From contig JAFLUG010000012.1 in NCBI GenBank assembly GCA_022508885.1, positions 1 to 34,284 of the forward strand: a DNA stretch of 34,284 bases. Direction: 5' to 3'. The position numbers were made by a program, and so were the translations under genes. Source of the DNA: Oscillospiraceae bacterium (GTDB lineage: Bacteria > Bacillota > Clostridia > Oscillospirales > Ruminococcaceae). Below are positions 1 through 8,632 of the stretch, piece after piece (position 1 is the first letter of the stretch; each line of letters starts with the position of its first letter). The notes below the pieces were generated by a model. That model saw nothing but the letters and a program-made list of their open reading frames with translations, was not told the DNA's origin and did not search any database.

Positions 1-5
1 ATCAT

Positions 6-80
6 TGGGGCGTCGCCAAGCGGTAAGGCAACGGACTCTGACTCCGTCATTCGGGGGTTCAAATCCCTCTGCCCCAACCA
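6..80 (+). tRNA. tRNA-Gln (anticodon CTG)
   Basis: A full cloverleaf can be drawn. The 7-bp acceptor stem pairs TGGGGCG with TGCCCCA. The anticodon stem ACGGA/TCCGT closes the loop CTCTGAC, which gives anticodon CTG reading CAG glutamine codons. A GGTTCAAAT T-loop is present, and CCA is encoded at 78-80. A strong intrinsic terminator follows 4 bases later. Confidence 0.96.
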
Positions 81-83
81 AAC

Positions 84-112
84 AAAAAGCCTTGCGAAAG
101 CAAGGCTTTTTT
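84..112 (+). terminator. Intrinsic terminator of tRNA-Gln
   Basis: A 12-bp perfect stem (84-95 with 100-111) closes a GAAA tetraloop and ends in a run of T. It lies immediately after the tRNA and is a textbook Rho-independent terminator. Confidence 0.9.
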
Positions 113-361
113 GTTTGGTCGCAAGGGCTTTCGTCTGCGTCGCTTTGCGACTTGACGAGCAACAGGAAGTTGCGTAGCGGACGCCAAAAGCGCGGCAGGA
201 CGCCGCGCATAAAAGCGTCCGCGTATGCTCCTTACTTGCGCGAATTTTTCCTTCGCCGACAGCCGTCGGCGATTTTGCTCGCAAAACCGGAAAAAATCGC
301 GCGGGGTTGATGCACCGCATATTAGTGGTTCTTGTCGAAAAAATTTTTTATAAAGGCTGAT
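113..361. other. Gene-free, palindrome-rich intergenic stretch
   Basis: Between the tRNA-Gln terminator and the next terminator I find no start codon with a ribosome binding site and no recognisable protein. Open frames exist on both strands, but they are rich in Arg/Ala/Lys and run through palindromes, so I read them as non-coding. The stretch holds a nested palindrome (177-222), an 8-bp GC hairpin with a GTCGGCGA right arm (253-276) and a partial match to the family B repeat core (332-354: TTGTCGAAAAAAT followed by TTTTTATAAA). Confidence 0.55.
177..222. repeat. Nested double palindrome
   Basis: The outer arms GCGGACGC (177-184) and GCGTCCGC (215-222) are perfect inverted repeats. Inside them GCGCGGC (190-196) pairs perfectly with GCCGCGC (202-208). 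A-rich internal loops (185-189 and 209-214) separate the two stems. The result is a GC-only 15-bp two-storey hairpin. No T-run follows, so it is not a simple terminator. Confidence 0.75.
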
Positions 362-363
362 AT

Positions 364-395
364 AAAAATGCTCTCGCTGTGTGAGGGCATTTTTT
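364..395 (+). terminator. Intrinsic terminator-like hairpin
   Basis: ATGCTCTC (368-375) pairs with GAGGGCAT (383-390) with one T-G wobble. It is flanked by an A-run before and a T6 run after, so it could work in both directions. It isolates the secreted lyase gene from transcription entering from the tRNA side. No gene directly in front of it on the plus strand explains it. Confidence 0.7.
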
Positions 396-530
396 ATGGT
401 CGCAAATGGCTGTTTTTGGTGAAATCGGCTGGTTTTTATTGTCAACTATATACTATTTGAATTCGGGGCATTTAGTATAATTGCACAAAAAACTCGTTGA
501 AAAATCGGCGGTTATTTTGTGGCAAATACC

Positions 531-559
531 TTGACAAAAACGTATTTTTCGGGTATCAT
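531..559 (+). promoter_or_regulatory. Promoter of the pectate lyase gene
   Basis: A consensus -35 TTGACA (531-536), a 17-base spacer and a -10 TATCAT (554-559) are present. The 5' UTR would be about 64 bases and ends in AAGGAGG (618-624) before the ATG. This is one of the few promoters in the window without a TRTGn extension. Confidence 0.85.
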
Positions 560-629
560 TAAAGATGAGATAGTTTTCGATATGGGATAGCTGTAACCTT
601 TCGAAAACAATAATGAGAAGGAGGATTTT

Positions 630-3600
630 ATGAAAACCAAAAGCACAAACAGGTTTGTCTCTATGCTTCTGGCGCTGATAATGCTGCTGACGTGCGTTTC
701 GTTCAGCCCGCTTTCGTTCAGTGCTAAGGCAGCGGACGATAATGTCCATACCTTTTTGTCAAGCGAAGTGGCTACAAAACTCAGTAGCATAGCTTATGGT
801 ACTAAGGGCATGGGTAAAAGTGAAGGCGAGTCAGTCGCATGGGACGATTATTTCACACTTTGGATTAACAAGAACATGTATTTTGAAGGCTCTGGTACTC
901 AGACGTTTGAGGACGGAGACCTCTCTAAGCCGAGACTTGCTCTCGGCGGTACAGGTAGTGTTAGTAGTAAGAAGGCGTTGCTGTCTTTTGAAACCGGCGG
1001 TGCGGCTACAATTGAAATATGGTGGCAATCAGGCGGAGCAGGTCGTCAAATGGTTTTGATGGATTCAAGCGGCGGCCAGGTTGGCGACAATAAAACTAAT
1101 GAAGCAAATCTTGCTTCAGGTAGTGTGGCTCCTATTACTACATTTGAAGTTGAGGATGCCGGTACATACTATCTTGGTTCTACTGATAGCAGTAACTATA
1201 TCTACAAGGTAGTAGTCACCGAAGGAAGCAATACTCCTTCCGGCGATGTATACGATTTCGACGCGGGAGAGCTTGCGACAAATACAAGCGGATATACCGA
1301 GGTAGGAACGCAAGTATCCAAGAATGGGTATTTTACATTACATTATATAAGCGGAACAAAGGTTGAAGAAAAGAGTTTCAGCGGTTTTGCCCCTGGCGAC
1401 ACATTCTCGTCAACAAAGCGCATCAACTTCAGCAAAGCTTCGACCTATGGCGCCGGCGGAGAATTTGTTGAATTTAAAACAACAAAAGCCGGAGAGGTAG
1501 CGGTTTACTGGCAGTCCGGCGACGTAGGTAGAACAATCCAGCTTTACTGCGTGGAAGACGGTCAGGTCGTTGACGAGACCGCGGGCGCGGCAAGCAAGGA
1601 TTTCAGAACGATCTCTTACTTCAATGTTCAAGCAGGCAAGACCTATTACATAGGTAATGGCTCCAACAAGAACTATATTTTCAGAATCGTTGTTACTGAG
1701 GGATTAACTGAAATACCTCGCGACGATTGGAGCACAGTGGCGCTCCCCGAAGTGACCGCCGCTGCTCAGGACGGAAACGATATCAACGTTACTGTAACCG
1801 CTTTAGTTGACAAAATAAAAGGCGGCGATTCGGTAACCGTTACAATGACAGGCGGCGAGAAGCCGGAAGAGAAGACTTCTTCAGCTAAATCCGGCACACA
1901 CTCGTTTAAGTTTACTCCCACCGCTTCGGGTACATACACCTTTACGGCTGCTCTGTCCCGTAAGGCGGATGATAACGGCACATACGAGGACAAGGTAGGT
2001 ACTGTGACCAAGTCGGTCAATTTTGTACTTCCTCTCGCAAAGCCCACCATCGCCAGAGCGTTAAGCAAAGGCGAAGGCGCGGTCGAGGTAGTATGGAGCG
2101 CGGTCAAAGAAGCTGAGTCCTATACTGTAACCGCGTATGACAGCACAGGCGCTGTAGCTAAGACCGTACCCGGCATCACTAAGACAACAGCCATTGTTGA
2201 CGGTCTTACTGTAAACGAGAAATATACTTTCGTTGTAACCGCGGTTCGCGGCGCTGATACATCTGACTCCGCGGCGTCCGACGAAGTACTTGTTACTCCG
2301 ACCGCGCAGACCCCGTGGATCTACAACTATTTCGGTTCGCCCGGTAAGGATAAGATGTCCGATCCCAAATACTGCGGCTATACAGAAAACGCAGACGGAA
2401 GCGTTACCGTATGGTCTGAGAACGACGGCGGAAAGGTAACCAACAGCTCTTACGACGGTTACGCGCTGTATTATACTATATTCCCCAGCAACAAGAACTT
2501 TACGTTACGCGCTAAGGTTCATGTTGACGCTGTTAAGATCGGCACACAGGAAGGTTTAGGACTTATAGCCCTTGACCATATGCCTGAAAAGGGTCTTAAC
2601 AATCAGTTTACAAACAAGTATCTTCTGACAGCTTCCAAGCACAACTATTACTGGAACGAGGAAGAGGAGACATTTGACGAGAATAAGCTCGGCGCAATGT
2701 ACACCATGAACCTCGGCATCTGCACCTACTATAAGGGCGGCTTCACAAGCTACGCACAGACCCAGGGCGCAAGCGCATTCCCTGACGGCGTAACATCCTA
2801 TCCGATGGACTCTACCGCGGTTAAGAAAAACAAGCCAGCAGGCGGCACTTATAACATAATCGGCAACAGCACCGGTTCCGGTGGTGAGCAGATCGATAAT
2901 TTAACCGATTTCATGCTTGAGATCCAGAAGAACAACACCGGTTATTTCATGTCGTATTACACCAGCGACGGAACTCTCATATACACGAAGAAATTCTACG
3001 ACACCAACGCGCTCAGCTATACCGATCCCGATAACGTTTATGTCGGCTTCTTCGCGGCAAGAAACGCGCGCGCGACATTCACGGTTGACAAGTATGAGAT
3101 AATCGATCCCGCTGATGACGCTCCCGCAGAGGAAAGACCTACCAAGAAGATTGTTCCCAAGGTAACGATCACTTCCGGTTCTAACGCCAACTCGAGAAAT
3201 TATACTCTTCTCGTTGAGGCCAACGTTGCCGGAACAGCTTATGTTACCAGAGGCGGAAAGGTAGTTGCTGAGGGAATCCAGCTCAGCGGCGATAAGGAAT
3301 ATGTATCTATTCCTGTTCCGGTTTTGAACGGTACGAATGTTATTACAGTTCACTTCACACCCGATCCCGATCAGGTGCTCCCTGAGTATACCGAGCTTTC
3401 TTCGACCGAAACTGTTGATAAATCGATAAACGTTAATTATACCGAGCAGTTTATCGGACGCACCAACCTGTATGTATCTCCCAAAGGCTCGTCGAGCGGC
3501 AAGGGTACAAAGGGCTCGCCTATTGATATCTACACTGCGGTTAAAGTTGCAAGACCCGGACAGACGATCATTCTCATGGAGGGTACTTACAAACTCGAAA

Positions 3601-4904
3601 AGCAGGTTCTTATCGATCGTGGAATGGACGGTACTTCTCTTGAGGAGCCGATCTATATGATCGTAGATCCCAGCGCCAAAACACGTCCCGTATTCGACTT
3701 CCAGAATGAAGCGGCGGGCATAAGGCTTGCCGGAAGCTACTGGTATATCCAGGGCTTTGATATTACAAAATCAACTGCACAGGGTCTTATAGTGTCCGGT
3801 AATTACAACGTTGTTGATGATGTTGAGGCCTATAGAAACTCAAACACTGGTATCGCTATCAACGCGTATAAGAATTCCGATGATCCTCGTTCATACTGGC
3901 CTCGTAACAACCTTATCCTCAACTGTGCATCACATGACAACATGGATGCCGCTATGGAAGACGCAGACGGATTTACGGCTAAGCTTACATGCGGTGCCGA
4001 TAACGTATTTGACGGCTGTGTAGCGTATAACAATATCGACGACGGTTGGGATCTGTATTCAAAAGTTTCGACCGGTCCTATTGAACCTGTCACTATCAGA
4101 AACTGCGTTGCGTATAACAACGGTTTCGTTAGTGGAGGCGATGGAACAGGTGAAGGAAACGGATTTAAGATGGGCGGAGAAAACCTTTCGGTTAAGCATA
4201 TGATCGAGAACTCTGTGGCCTTTGACAACAGGGGAAGCGGTTTCACCTGCAACAACGATCCTTCCATCATTATTAAAAACTGCACATCTTATAATAACAA
4301 CAAGAACCTCAACCTTTCTACGAGCACGACTAACACCGATTTTGTTGTAACCGGATTCATCTCATTCAGTGATAACGGTAAGACATCGGTCGACACCCGC
4401 AACTTAAAGGGTACTCAGGTAACATCCGATGTTGAAAACAACACCAACTGGTTCTGGGACGGCTCTAAGAGCCTGAGAGGCACCGGTGCACGCAGCTTTG
4501 AAGACGCTGAGATCACGGCGGCATCGTTCGAGTCGCTTACGTTCAATGGCAGCATCGCTCGCTATGACGACGGAAAGATCAATATGGAGAAATTCCTTCA
4601 GCTTGTCGGCGCAGCAGGTCCCGGCCCGGGCGCGTATTTCGACGGCACAGATGATACCGGTACAGCATCTAAGGTCATTGAGATAGTTGCTGACGGATCA
4701 GTTTCTTCCGGAGGCGACAGCAGCGACAATGGTTCCGGCTCCGGCTCAGGTTCCGGTTCTGGTTCCGGTTCGTCCAATTCTTCAAACAATACAAATGAGC
4801 CTTCGCCTCCTACCGGCGTAGAGTTTACATTTGTAATATTCGCGGTTGTAATCTCCGCGGCTGCTGCTCTCGTTCTCTTCAAAAAGCGCAGAAGCAGCAA
4901 GTAA
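630..4904 (+). CDS. Sortase-anchored family 9 pectate lyase, multidomain
   Basis: Secreted 1424-aa protein predicted to cleave polygalacturonate/pectin by beta-elimination at the cell surface. A signal peptide covers residues 1-34, ending in an AKA|AD-type site. Two related modules of about 150 residues follow (about 38-198 and 205-358), sharing YFTL, WQSG..GR and TYY.G....NYI patterns. Next are an Ig-like region, a fibronectin type III domain (about 468-557), a beta-sandwich-like region (about 561-830) and a second Ig-like region (about 843-920). The right-handed beta-helix starts near 945 with the LYVSPKGS and RPGQTIILMEGTY pattern of pectate lyase family 9. The family's calcium site and base are all seen: D1113 (ADGF), D1137, D1138 and D1141 (DDGWD), and K1180 (NGFK). 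A Gly/Ser linker, the LPXTG-type motif SPPTG (1392-1396), a hydrophobic helix and a KKRR tail form a cell-wall sorting signal. Its own promoter and terminators make it a single-gene unit. Confidence 0.9.
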   Translation: MKTKSTNRFVSMLLALIMLLTCVSFSPLSFSAKAADDNVHTFLSSEVATKLSSIAYGTKGMGKSEGESVAWDDYFTLWINKNMYFEGSGTQTFEDGDLSKPRLALGGTGSVSSKKALLSFETGGAATIEIWWQSGGAGRQMVLMDSSGGQVGDNKTNEANLASGSVAPITTFEVEDAGTYYLGSTDSSNYIYKVVVTEGSNTPSGDVYDFDAGELATNTSGYTEVGTQVSKNGYFTLHYISGTKVEEKSFSGFAPGDTFSSTKRINFSKASTYGAGGEFVEFKTTKAGEVAVYWQSGDVGRTIQLYCVEDGQVVDETAGAASKDFRTISYFNVQAGKTYYIGNGSNKNYIFRIVVTEGLTEIPRDDWSTVALPEVTAAAQDGNDINVTVTALVDKIKGGDSVTVTMTGGEKPEEKTSSAKSGTHSFKFTPTASGTYTFTAALSRKADDNGTYEDKVGTVTKSVNFVLPLAKPTIARALSKGEGAVEVVWSAVKEAESYTVTAYDSTGAVAKTVPGITKTTAIVDGLTVNEKYTFVVTAVRGADTSDSAASDEVLVTPTAQTPWIYNYFGSPGKDKMSDPKYCGYTENADGSVTVWSENDGGKVTNSSYDGYALYYTIFPSNKNFTLRAKVHVDAVKIGTQEGLGLIALDHMPEKGLNNQFTNKYLLTASKHNYYWNEEEETFDENKLGAMYTMNLGICTYYKGGFTSYAQTQGASAFPDGVTSYPMDSTAVKKNKPAGGTYNIIGNSTGSGGEQIDNLTDFMLEIQKNNTGYFMSYYTSDGTLIYTKKFYDTNALSYTDPDNVYVGFFAARNARATFTVDKYEIIDPADDAPAEERPTKKIVPKVTITSGSNANSRNYTLLVEANVAGTAYVTRGGKVVAEGIQLSGDKEYVSIPVPVLNGTNVITVHFTPDPDQVLPEYTELSSTETVDKSINVNYTEQFIGRTNLYVSPKGSSSGKGTKGSPIDIYTAVKVARPGQTIILMEGTYKLEKQVLIDRGMDGTSLEEPIYMIVDPSAKTRPVFDFQNEAAGIRLAGSYWYIQGFDITKSTAQGLIVSGNYNVVDDVEAYRNSNTGIAINAYKNSDDPRSYWPRNNLILNCASHDNMDAAMEDADGFTAKLTCGADNVFDGCVAYNNIDDGWDLYSKVSTGPIEPVTIRNCVAYNNGFVSGGDGTGEGNGFKMGGENLSVKHMIENSVAFDNRGSGFTCNNDPSIIIKNCTSYNNNKNLNLSTSTTNTDFVVTGFISFSDNGKTSVDTRNLKGTQVTSDVENNTNWFWDGSKSLRGTGARSFEDAEITAASFESLTFNGSIARYDDGKINMEKFLQLVGAAGPGPGAYFDGTDDTGTASKVIEIVADGSVSSGGDSSDNGSGSGSGSGSGSGSSNSSNNTNEPSPPTGVEFTFVIFAVVISAAAALVLFKKRRSSK

Positions 4905-4934
4905 GCGAAAAACGCTTAAGGCAAAATAAAATTG

Positions 4935-4963
4935 ACCGCGTCTCGTAAGAGACGCGGTTTTTT
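4935..4963 (+). terminator. Terminator of the pectate lyase gene
   Basis: A perfect 10-bp stem ACCGCGTCTC/GAGACGCGGT with a GTAA loop is followed by T6. It lies 30 bases after the stop codon. Confidence 0.92.
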
Positions 4964-4967
4964 GCGC

Positions 4968-4998
4968 AAAATAAACGGGAGTGTATAAAACTCCCGTT
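4968..4998 (-). terminator. Terminator of glmS
   Basis: AACGGGAGT (4974-4982) pairs perfectly with ACTCCCGTT (4990-4998). Read on the minus strand it follows the glmS stop codon by 5 bases and runs into TATTTTG. The two convergent genes therefore each have a separate hairpin. Confidence 0.82.
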
Positions 4999-5003
4999 GT
5001 CGG

Positions 5004-6830
5004 TTATTCTGTTGTGACTGATTTCGCGAGATTTCGCGGCTTGTCGGGGTCGTTTCCGCGCAGAACGCTTGTGTAATAGGAAATAAGCTGAAGCGCGCAT
5101 ACTGTCGGCAGCGGCAAAAGCATATCGGGCAGGAGCGTGTTGACGTCAAAGCGCAGATCGACGGTGTTTTCGGAAAACTCGGTCTCCTTTCGGCAAAGCG
5201 CGATTATAAAGGCGCCTCGCGCCTTCACCTCTTCCATATTGCTGATAGTCTTTGCTATAATATGAGACTGTGTCGCTACGGTAATAACGGGGATATTGTC
5301 CTCGATAAGCGAGATAGTGCCGTGCTTAAGCTCTCCCGCGGCATAAGCCTCGCTGTGAATATAGGTTATTTCCTTTAGCTTGAGCGAGCCTTCAAGAGAC
5401 AGGGCATAGTCAAACCCTCGCCCGATAAAAAACAGTTTTTCAACATTAACAAGCCTTGAAGCGATAAACTGACACTCGCTGCTTCTTTCAATAACGTCCG
5501 ATATAGCCTTTGGAGCAAGCTCTATTTCACTCGTAAGCTTTTTAAGCTCGTCAAGGGAGATTTTCCCTCTCACATACGCGAATCTGAACGCAAGCAGATA
5601 CATAACCGTAATCTGAACCATGTACGCCTTTGTACTCGCAACGGCAATTTCCGGACCCGCAAGCGTATGAATGCACATATCCGCCGCACGCGCTATCGCT
5701 GAGTATTTGACGTTTACGACCGCGAGAGTTTTAGCTCCTCTTTCCTTCGCAAGCTCAAGTCCCGCCTTTGTGTCGGCGGTCTCGCCGCTCTGCGAGATAA
5801 GAATGACCAGATCGCCCTCTCCGACTATCGGTTCCATATATCGAAACTCGCTCGCGACTTCGACGGTTACGGGAACCCGCGCGAGTTTTTCGATAGCGTA
5901 TCTCGCTACAATTCCCGCGTGCATCGCAGTTCCGCAGGCGACGATGAAAACACGGCTGACGTCCTTTAAAAGCTCGTCGGAAATCCCGCACGGCGAAAAA
6001 TCCGGAACACCGTCCTTTACAATATCGTCAAGCGTTTTCTTTACAACATCGGGCTGTTCATGAATTTCTTTCAGCATAAAATGCGGAAAGCCGCATTTCT
6101 GCGCCTGCTCGACGTCCCATTCGGCAAGCTGCGTTTCTTTGCTGACAGGCATTCCGTGGGCGTCAAAATAGCTTGCTCCGCTTTCACGCATACAAACTAT
6201 CTCGCTGTCCTCAAGCAGAACATATTTCTTTGTGTATTTCAAAAAAGCGGGAATGTCGCTGGCAATGAAATATTCGCCCTCGCCCTCGCCGACAATAAGC
6301 GGGCTTTGCTTTCTTACGGCGTATACCCTGTCGGGAAAGTCCTTAAAAAGAATTCCCAGCGCAAAGCTTCCCTTAAGTTCTTTCATTGTTTCGGTTATCG
6401 CCTTGAGGGGATTGCGCTCGGAATAGTAGTAATCAAGCAGACACGCCGCAACCTCGCTGTCAGTCTGGCTTACAAACGTATAGCCCTGTTCGCTGAGAAA
6501 AGTTTTTAACTCGTTGTAGTTTTCAATTATACCGTTATGTACTATCGTGACCCTGCCGTTTGAGTGCGGATGGGAGTTTACGTCGGACGGCTCGCCGTGC
6601 GTTGCCCAGCGGGTGTGTCCTATTCCGCAAATACCGTTCGGACTGCCCTCTTTTTCGAGCTTTTCGCGCATACATGAAAGCTTTCCGCGTGTCTTAACGG
6701 TTTTAATAGTTCCATTTTCAAACACGGCTATACCCGCGCTGTCATAGCCTCTGTATTCAAGCTTTTCGAGCCCCTCCATGAGAACCTCGGTGCAGCTGCG
6801 CCTGCCCAGATATCCGACAATTCCGCACAC
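5004..6830 (-). CDS. glmS: Glutamine--fructose-6-phosphate aminotransferase (isomerizing)
   Basis: This cytosolic enzyme makes glucosamine-6-phosphate from fructose-6-phosphate and glutamine, the first step towards UDP-GlcNAc and peptidoglycan. The 608-aa length is normal for the family. It starts MCGIVGYLG, so removal of Met exposes the catalytic Cys of the class II glutamine amidotransferase domain (about 1-220). Two SIS sugar-isomerase domains follow (about 285-420 and 455-590), with SQSGETADT and STKAY motifs, and the conserved end PRNLAKSVT-E. The start codon is GTG at 6828-6830, fixed by the universal MCGIVG start and by an AAGGGGG ribosome site (minus strand, 6840-6846) 9 bases upstream. 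The leader is only about 45 bases, too short for a glmS ribozyme. Confidence 0.97.
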   Translation of the reverse strand: MCGIVGYLGRRSCTEVLMEGLEKLEYRGYDSAGIAVFENGTIKTVKTRGKLSCMREKLEKEGSPNGICGIGHTRWATHGEPSDVNSHPHSNGRVTIVHNGIIENYNELKTFLSEQGYTFVSQTDSEVAACLLDYYYSERNPLKAITETMKELKGSFALGILFKDFPDRVYAVRKQSPLIVGEGEGEYFIASDIPAFLKYTKKYVLLEDSEIVCMRESGASYFDAHGMPVSKETQLAEWDVEQAQKCGFPHFMLKEIHEQPDVVKKTLDDIVKDGVPDFSPCGISDELLKDVSRVFIVACGTAMHAGIVARYAIEKLARVPVTVEVASEFRYMEPIVGEGDLVILISQSGETADTKAGLELAKERGAKTLAVVNVKYSAIARAADMCIHTLAGPEIAVASTKAYMVQITVMYLLAFRFAYVRGKISLDELKKLTSEIELAPKAISDVIERSSECQFIASRLVNVEKLFFIGRGFDYALSLEGSLKLKEITYIHSEAYAAGELKHGTISLIEDNIPVITVATQSHIIAKTISNMEEVKARGAFIIALCRKETEFSENTVDLRFDVNTLLPDMLLPLPTVCALQLISYYTSVLRGNDPDKPRNLAKSVTTE

Positions 6831-6882
6831 AGTATATTTCCCCCTTGCGTATAATATATTCTATTCTATTCTCACAGATTTA

Positions 6883-6911
6883 ATTATATCACGAAAGACG
6901 GTAAAAGTCAA
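6883..6911 (-). promoter_or_regulatory. Promoter of glmS
   Basis: Read on the minus strand: -35 TTGACT (6906-6911), 17-base spacer ending GTGA, -10 TATAAT (6883-6888). It lies between the symporter terminator and glmS, so glmS is expected to be transcribed alone. Confidence 0.88.
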
Positions 6912-6935
6912 TAACCGCAACATCATGAATATGCT

Positions 6936-6975
6936 ATACCAAAAATCAAAGCGCCGATAATTTTTATCGGCGCTT
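6936..6975 (-). terminator. Terminator of the AGCS symporter gene
   Basis: A perfect 12-bp stem, AAGCGCCGATAA (6949-6960) with TTATCGGCGCTT (6964-6975), has a 3-base loop and a T-rich tail (TGATTTTTGG) on the minus strand. It lies 6 bases after the symporter stop codon. Confidence 0.88.
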
Positions 6976-6981
6976 AAAAGC

Positions 6982-8550
6982 TTATTTAACCGTTTCCTGC
7001 ATGGCTTCCATTTCTTCCAATACTTCAAGCTCCACGTCCTTTGCGTGTTCCGCCTGAATTTCGGGATCGAATGAAAGCACAGGCTCTACGTTCTTATGCT
7101 TTATGCGGCGGTCGATATAGTTCTTTGTTATTTTCATGACCACCGGCAGCAGCGCAATAACGCCGATGAGGTTGGGGATCATCATAAGTCCGTTGAAGGT
7201 GTCCGAGATATCCCACGCAAGGGACGAAGTCATGACTGCGCCGGAAATTATCATAAGCACAAAGAAGACCTTATAGCCCTTTGCCGCTTTGAGTCCGAAC
7301 AGATATTCAAACGACTTCGAGCCGTAATGCGACCATCCTACGACAGTAGTAAACGCAAACAGCAGCAGCGCGATGGAAATAAATATGCTTCCGAACTGTC
7401 CGAATACGTTCGCGAAAGAGTCCGCGACAAGCGTCGCGTCGTCTGTACCCTCGGCGACCGCGCCCGTAGCAAGGTCGATATTGCCGCTTGACATAACCAC
7501 CAGCGCCGTCATAGTACATACTACGATAGTATCCGCGAATACCTCGAAAATGCCCCACATACCCTGCTTTACAGGCTCTCTTACGTTAGACGCCGAGTGT
7601 ACCATGACCGACGAGCCAAGACCCGCCTCGTTTGAAAAAACGCCGCGCTTAAAGCCTTGTATAATTGTTTTCATCGCGATGCCAACGCCTCCGCCGACTA
7701 CCGCGGGAGCAGTAAACGCAAACTTAAAGATCGCCGCAAACATATCGCCGATCAAAGTTATATGTACGCAGATAATTACAAGACAGCCCAGAACGTACGC
7801 TATCGCCATAAACGGAATTACCTTTTCCGCAAACGAGGCTATTCTGCTGAGTCCGCCGAGAATGATAAGTCCGGCTAAGATCATCAGTACAACTCCGACA
7901 ATGATCGACGTCCATTTTACATCGCCGAAAGCATAGCCCAAGTCAAGATTGCTGAGGATAGCGGAGTCAAGGTTTATGACGATCTTATTTATCTGACCCA
8001 TGTTTCCGATTCCAAACGACGCCAGAACCGCGAAAACCGCAAACATCACAGCTAAGACCTTGCCGATATACTTACAGCCCTTATAGCCGCCCAGACCGTC
8101 GCGGAGGTAGTACATCGCGCCTCCGCTCCATTCGCCCTCTTTATTCTTGCGGCGGTAGTATATTCCGAGAATGTTTTCCGAAAAGTTTGTCATCATTCCG
8201 AAAAAAGCGGCTATCCACATCCAGAAAACCGCGCCCGGTCCGCCTACGCATATTGCCGAAGAAACACCCGCGATGTTTCCTGTGCCGATGGTAGCGGCAA
8301 GAGCCGTACAAAGCGCCTGAAACTGTGAAACAGAACCGCGTCCGTCCTCGTTTTTGCGCACCTTGCTCTTTTTGGAAAACATTCCGCCGATCGTTTTCAT
8401 CCACCATTCTTTGATGTGCGTGACCTGAAAGAACTTAGTGCATACCGTAAGAATGACGCCGGCGCCGATAAGCAGGATGAGTCCTAAATTTGTCCAGACA
8501 AAGTCGTTTATAACGCCGTTTATTTCGGCAATTTTTTCTGCAATGTCCAT
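6982..8550 (-). CDS. Alanine/glycine:cation symporter (AGCS family)
   Basis: Membrane protein of 522 aa that should import alanine or glycine coupled to sodium. The sequence shows about ten or eleven hydrophobic segments. It also has family-typical stretches: ALAATIGTGNIAGV, GGPGAVFWMW, FSNEAGLGS, and GMWGIFEVFADTIVVCTMTALV. The C-terminal tail from about residue 480 is charged and Glu-rich (ELEVLEEMEAMQ) and cytosolic. The exact substrate cannot be told from sequence. It starts at an ATG with AAGGAAC upstream, has its own consensus promoter just after the DUF3810 stop codon, and ends at a strong terminator. Confidence 0.93.
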   Translation of the reverse strand: MDIAEKIAEINGVINDFVWTNLGLILLIGAGVILTVCTKFFQVTHIKEWWMKTIGGMFSKKSKVRKNEDGRGSVSQFQALCTALAATIGTGNIAGVSSAICVGGPGAVFWMWIAAFFGMMTNFSENILGIYYRRKNKEGEWSGGAMYYLRDGLGGYKGCKYIGKVLAVMFAVFAVLASFGIGNMGQINKIVINLDSAILSNLDLGYAFGDVKWTSIIVGVVLMILAGLIILGGLSRIASFAEKVIPFMAIAYVLGCLVIICVHITLIGDMFAAIFKFAFTAPAVVGGGVGIAMKTIIQGFKRGVFSNEAGLGSSVMVHSASNVREPVKQGMWGIFEVFADTIVVCTMTALVVMSSGNIDLATGAVAEGTDDATLVADSFANVFGQFGSIFISIALLLFAFTTVVGWSHYGSKSFEYLFGLKAAKGYKVFFVLMIISGAVMTSSLAWDISDTFNGLMMIPNLIGVIALLPVVMKITKNYIDRRIKHKNVEPVLSFDPEIQAEHAKDVELEVLEEMEAMQETVK

Positions 8551-8582
8551 TTGTCAGTTCCTTTCATTTTAGTACAATAAAG

Positions 8583-8611
8583 ATTATATCACAATTATGC
8601 CGAATTGTCAA
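8583..8611 (-). promoter_or_regulatory. Promoter of the AGCS symporter gene
   Basis: Minus strand: -35 TTGACA (8606-8611), 17-base spacer ending TGTGA, -10 TATAAT (8583-8588). Both hexamers are perfect consensus, with a TRTGn extension. Confidence 0.92.
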
Positions 8612-8632
8612 CCCGACCGTTTTTGGGAATAA

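Noticed and set aside
59-445. 128-codon minus-strand frame over the tRNA-Gln and the following intergenic DNA
   Set aside because: It runs through a tRNA, a terminator and several palindromes, is rich in Arg/Ala, and has no ribosome site. I read it as a chance frame.
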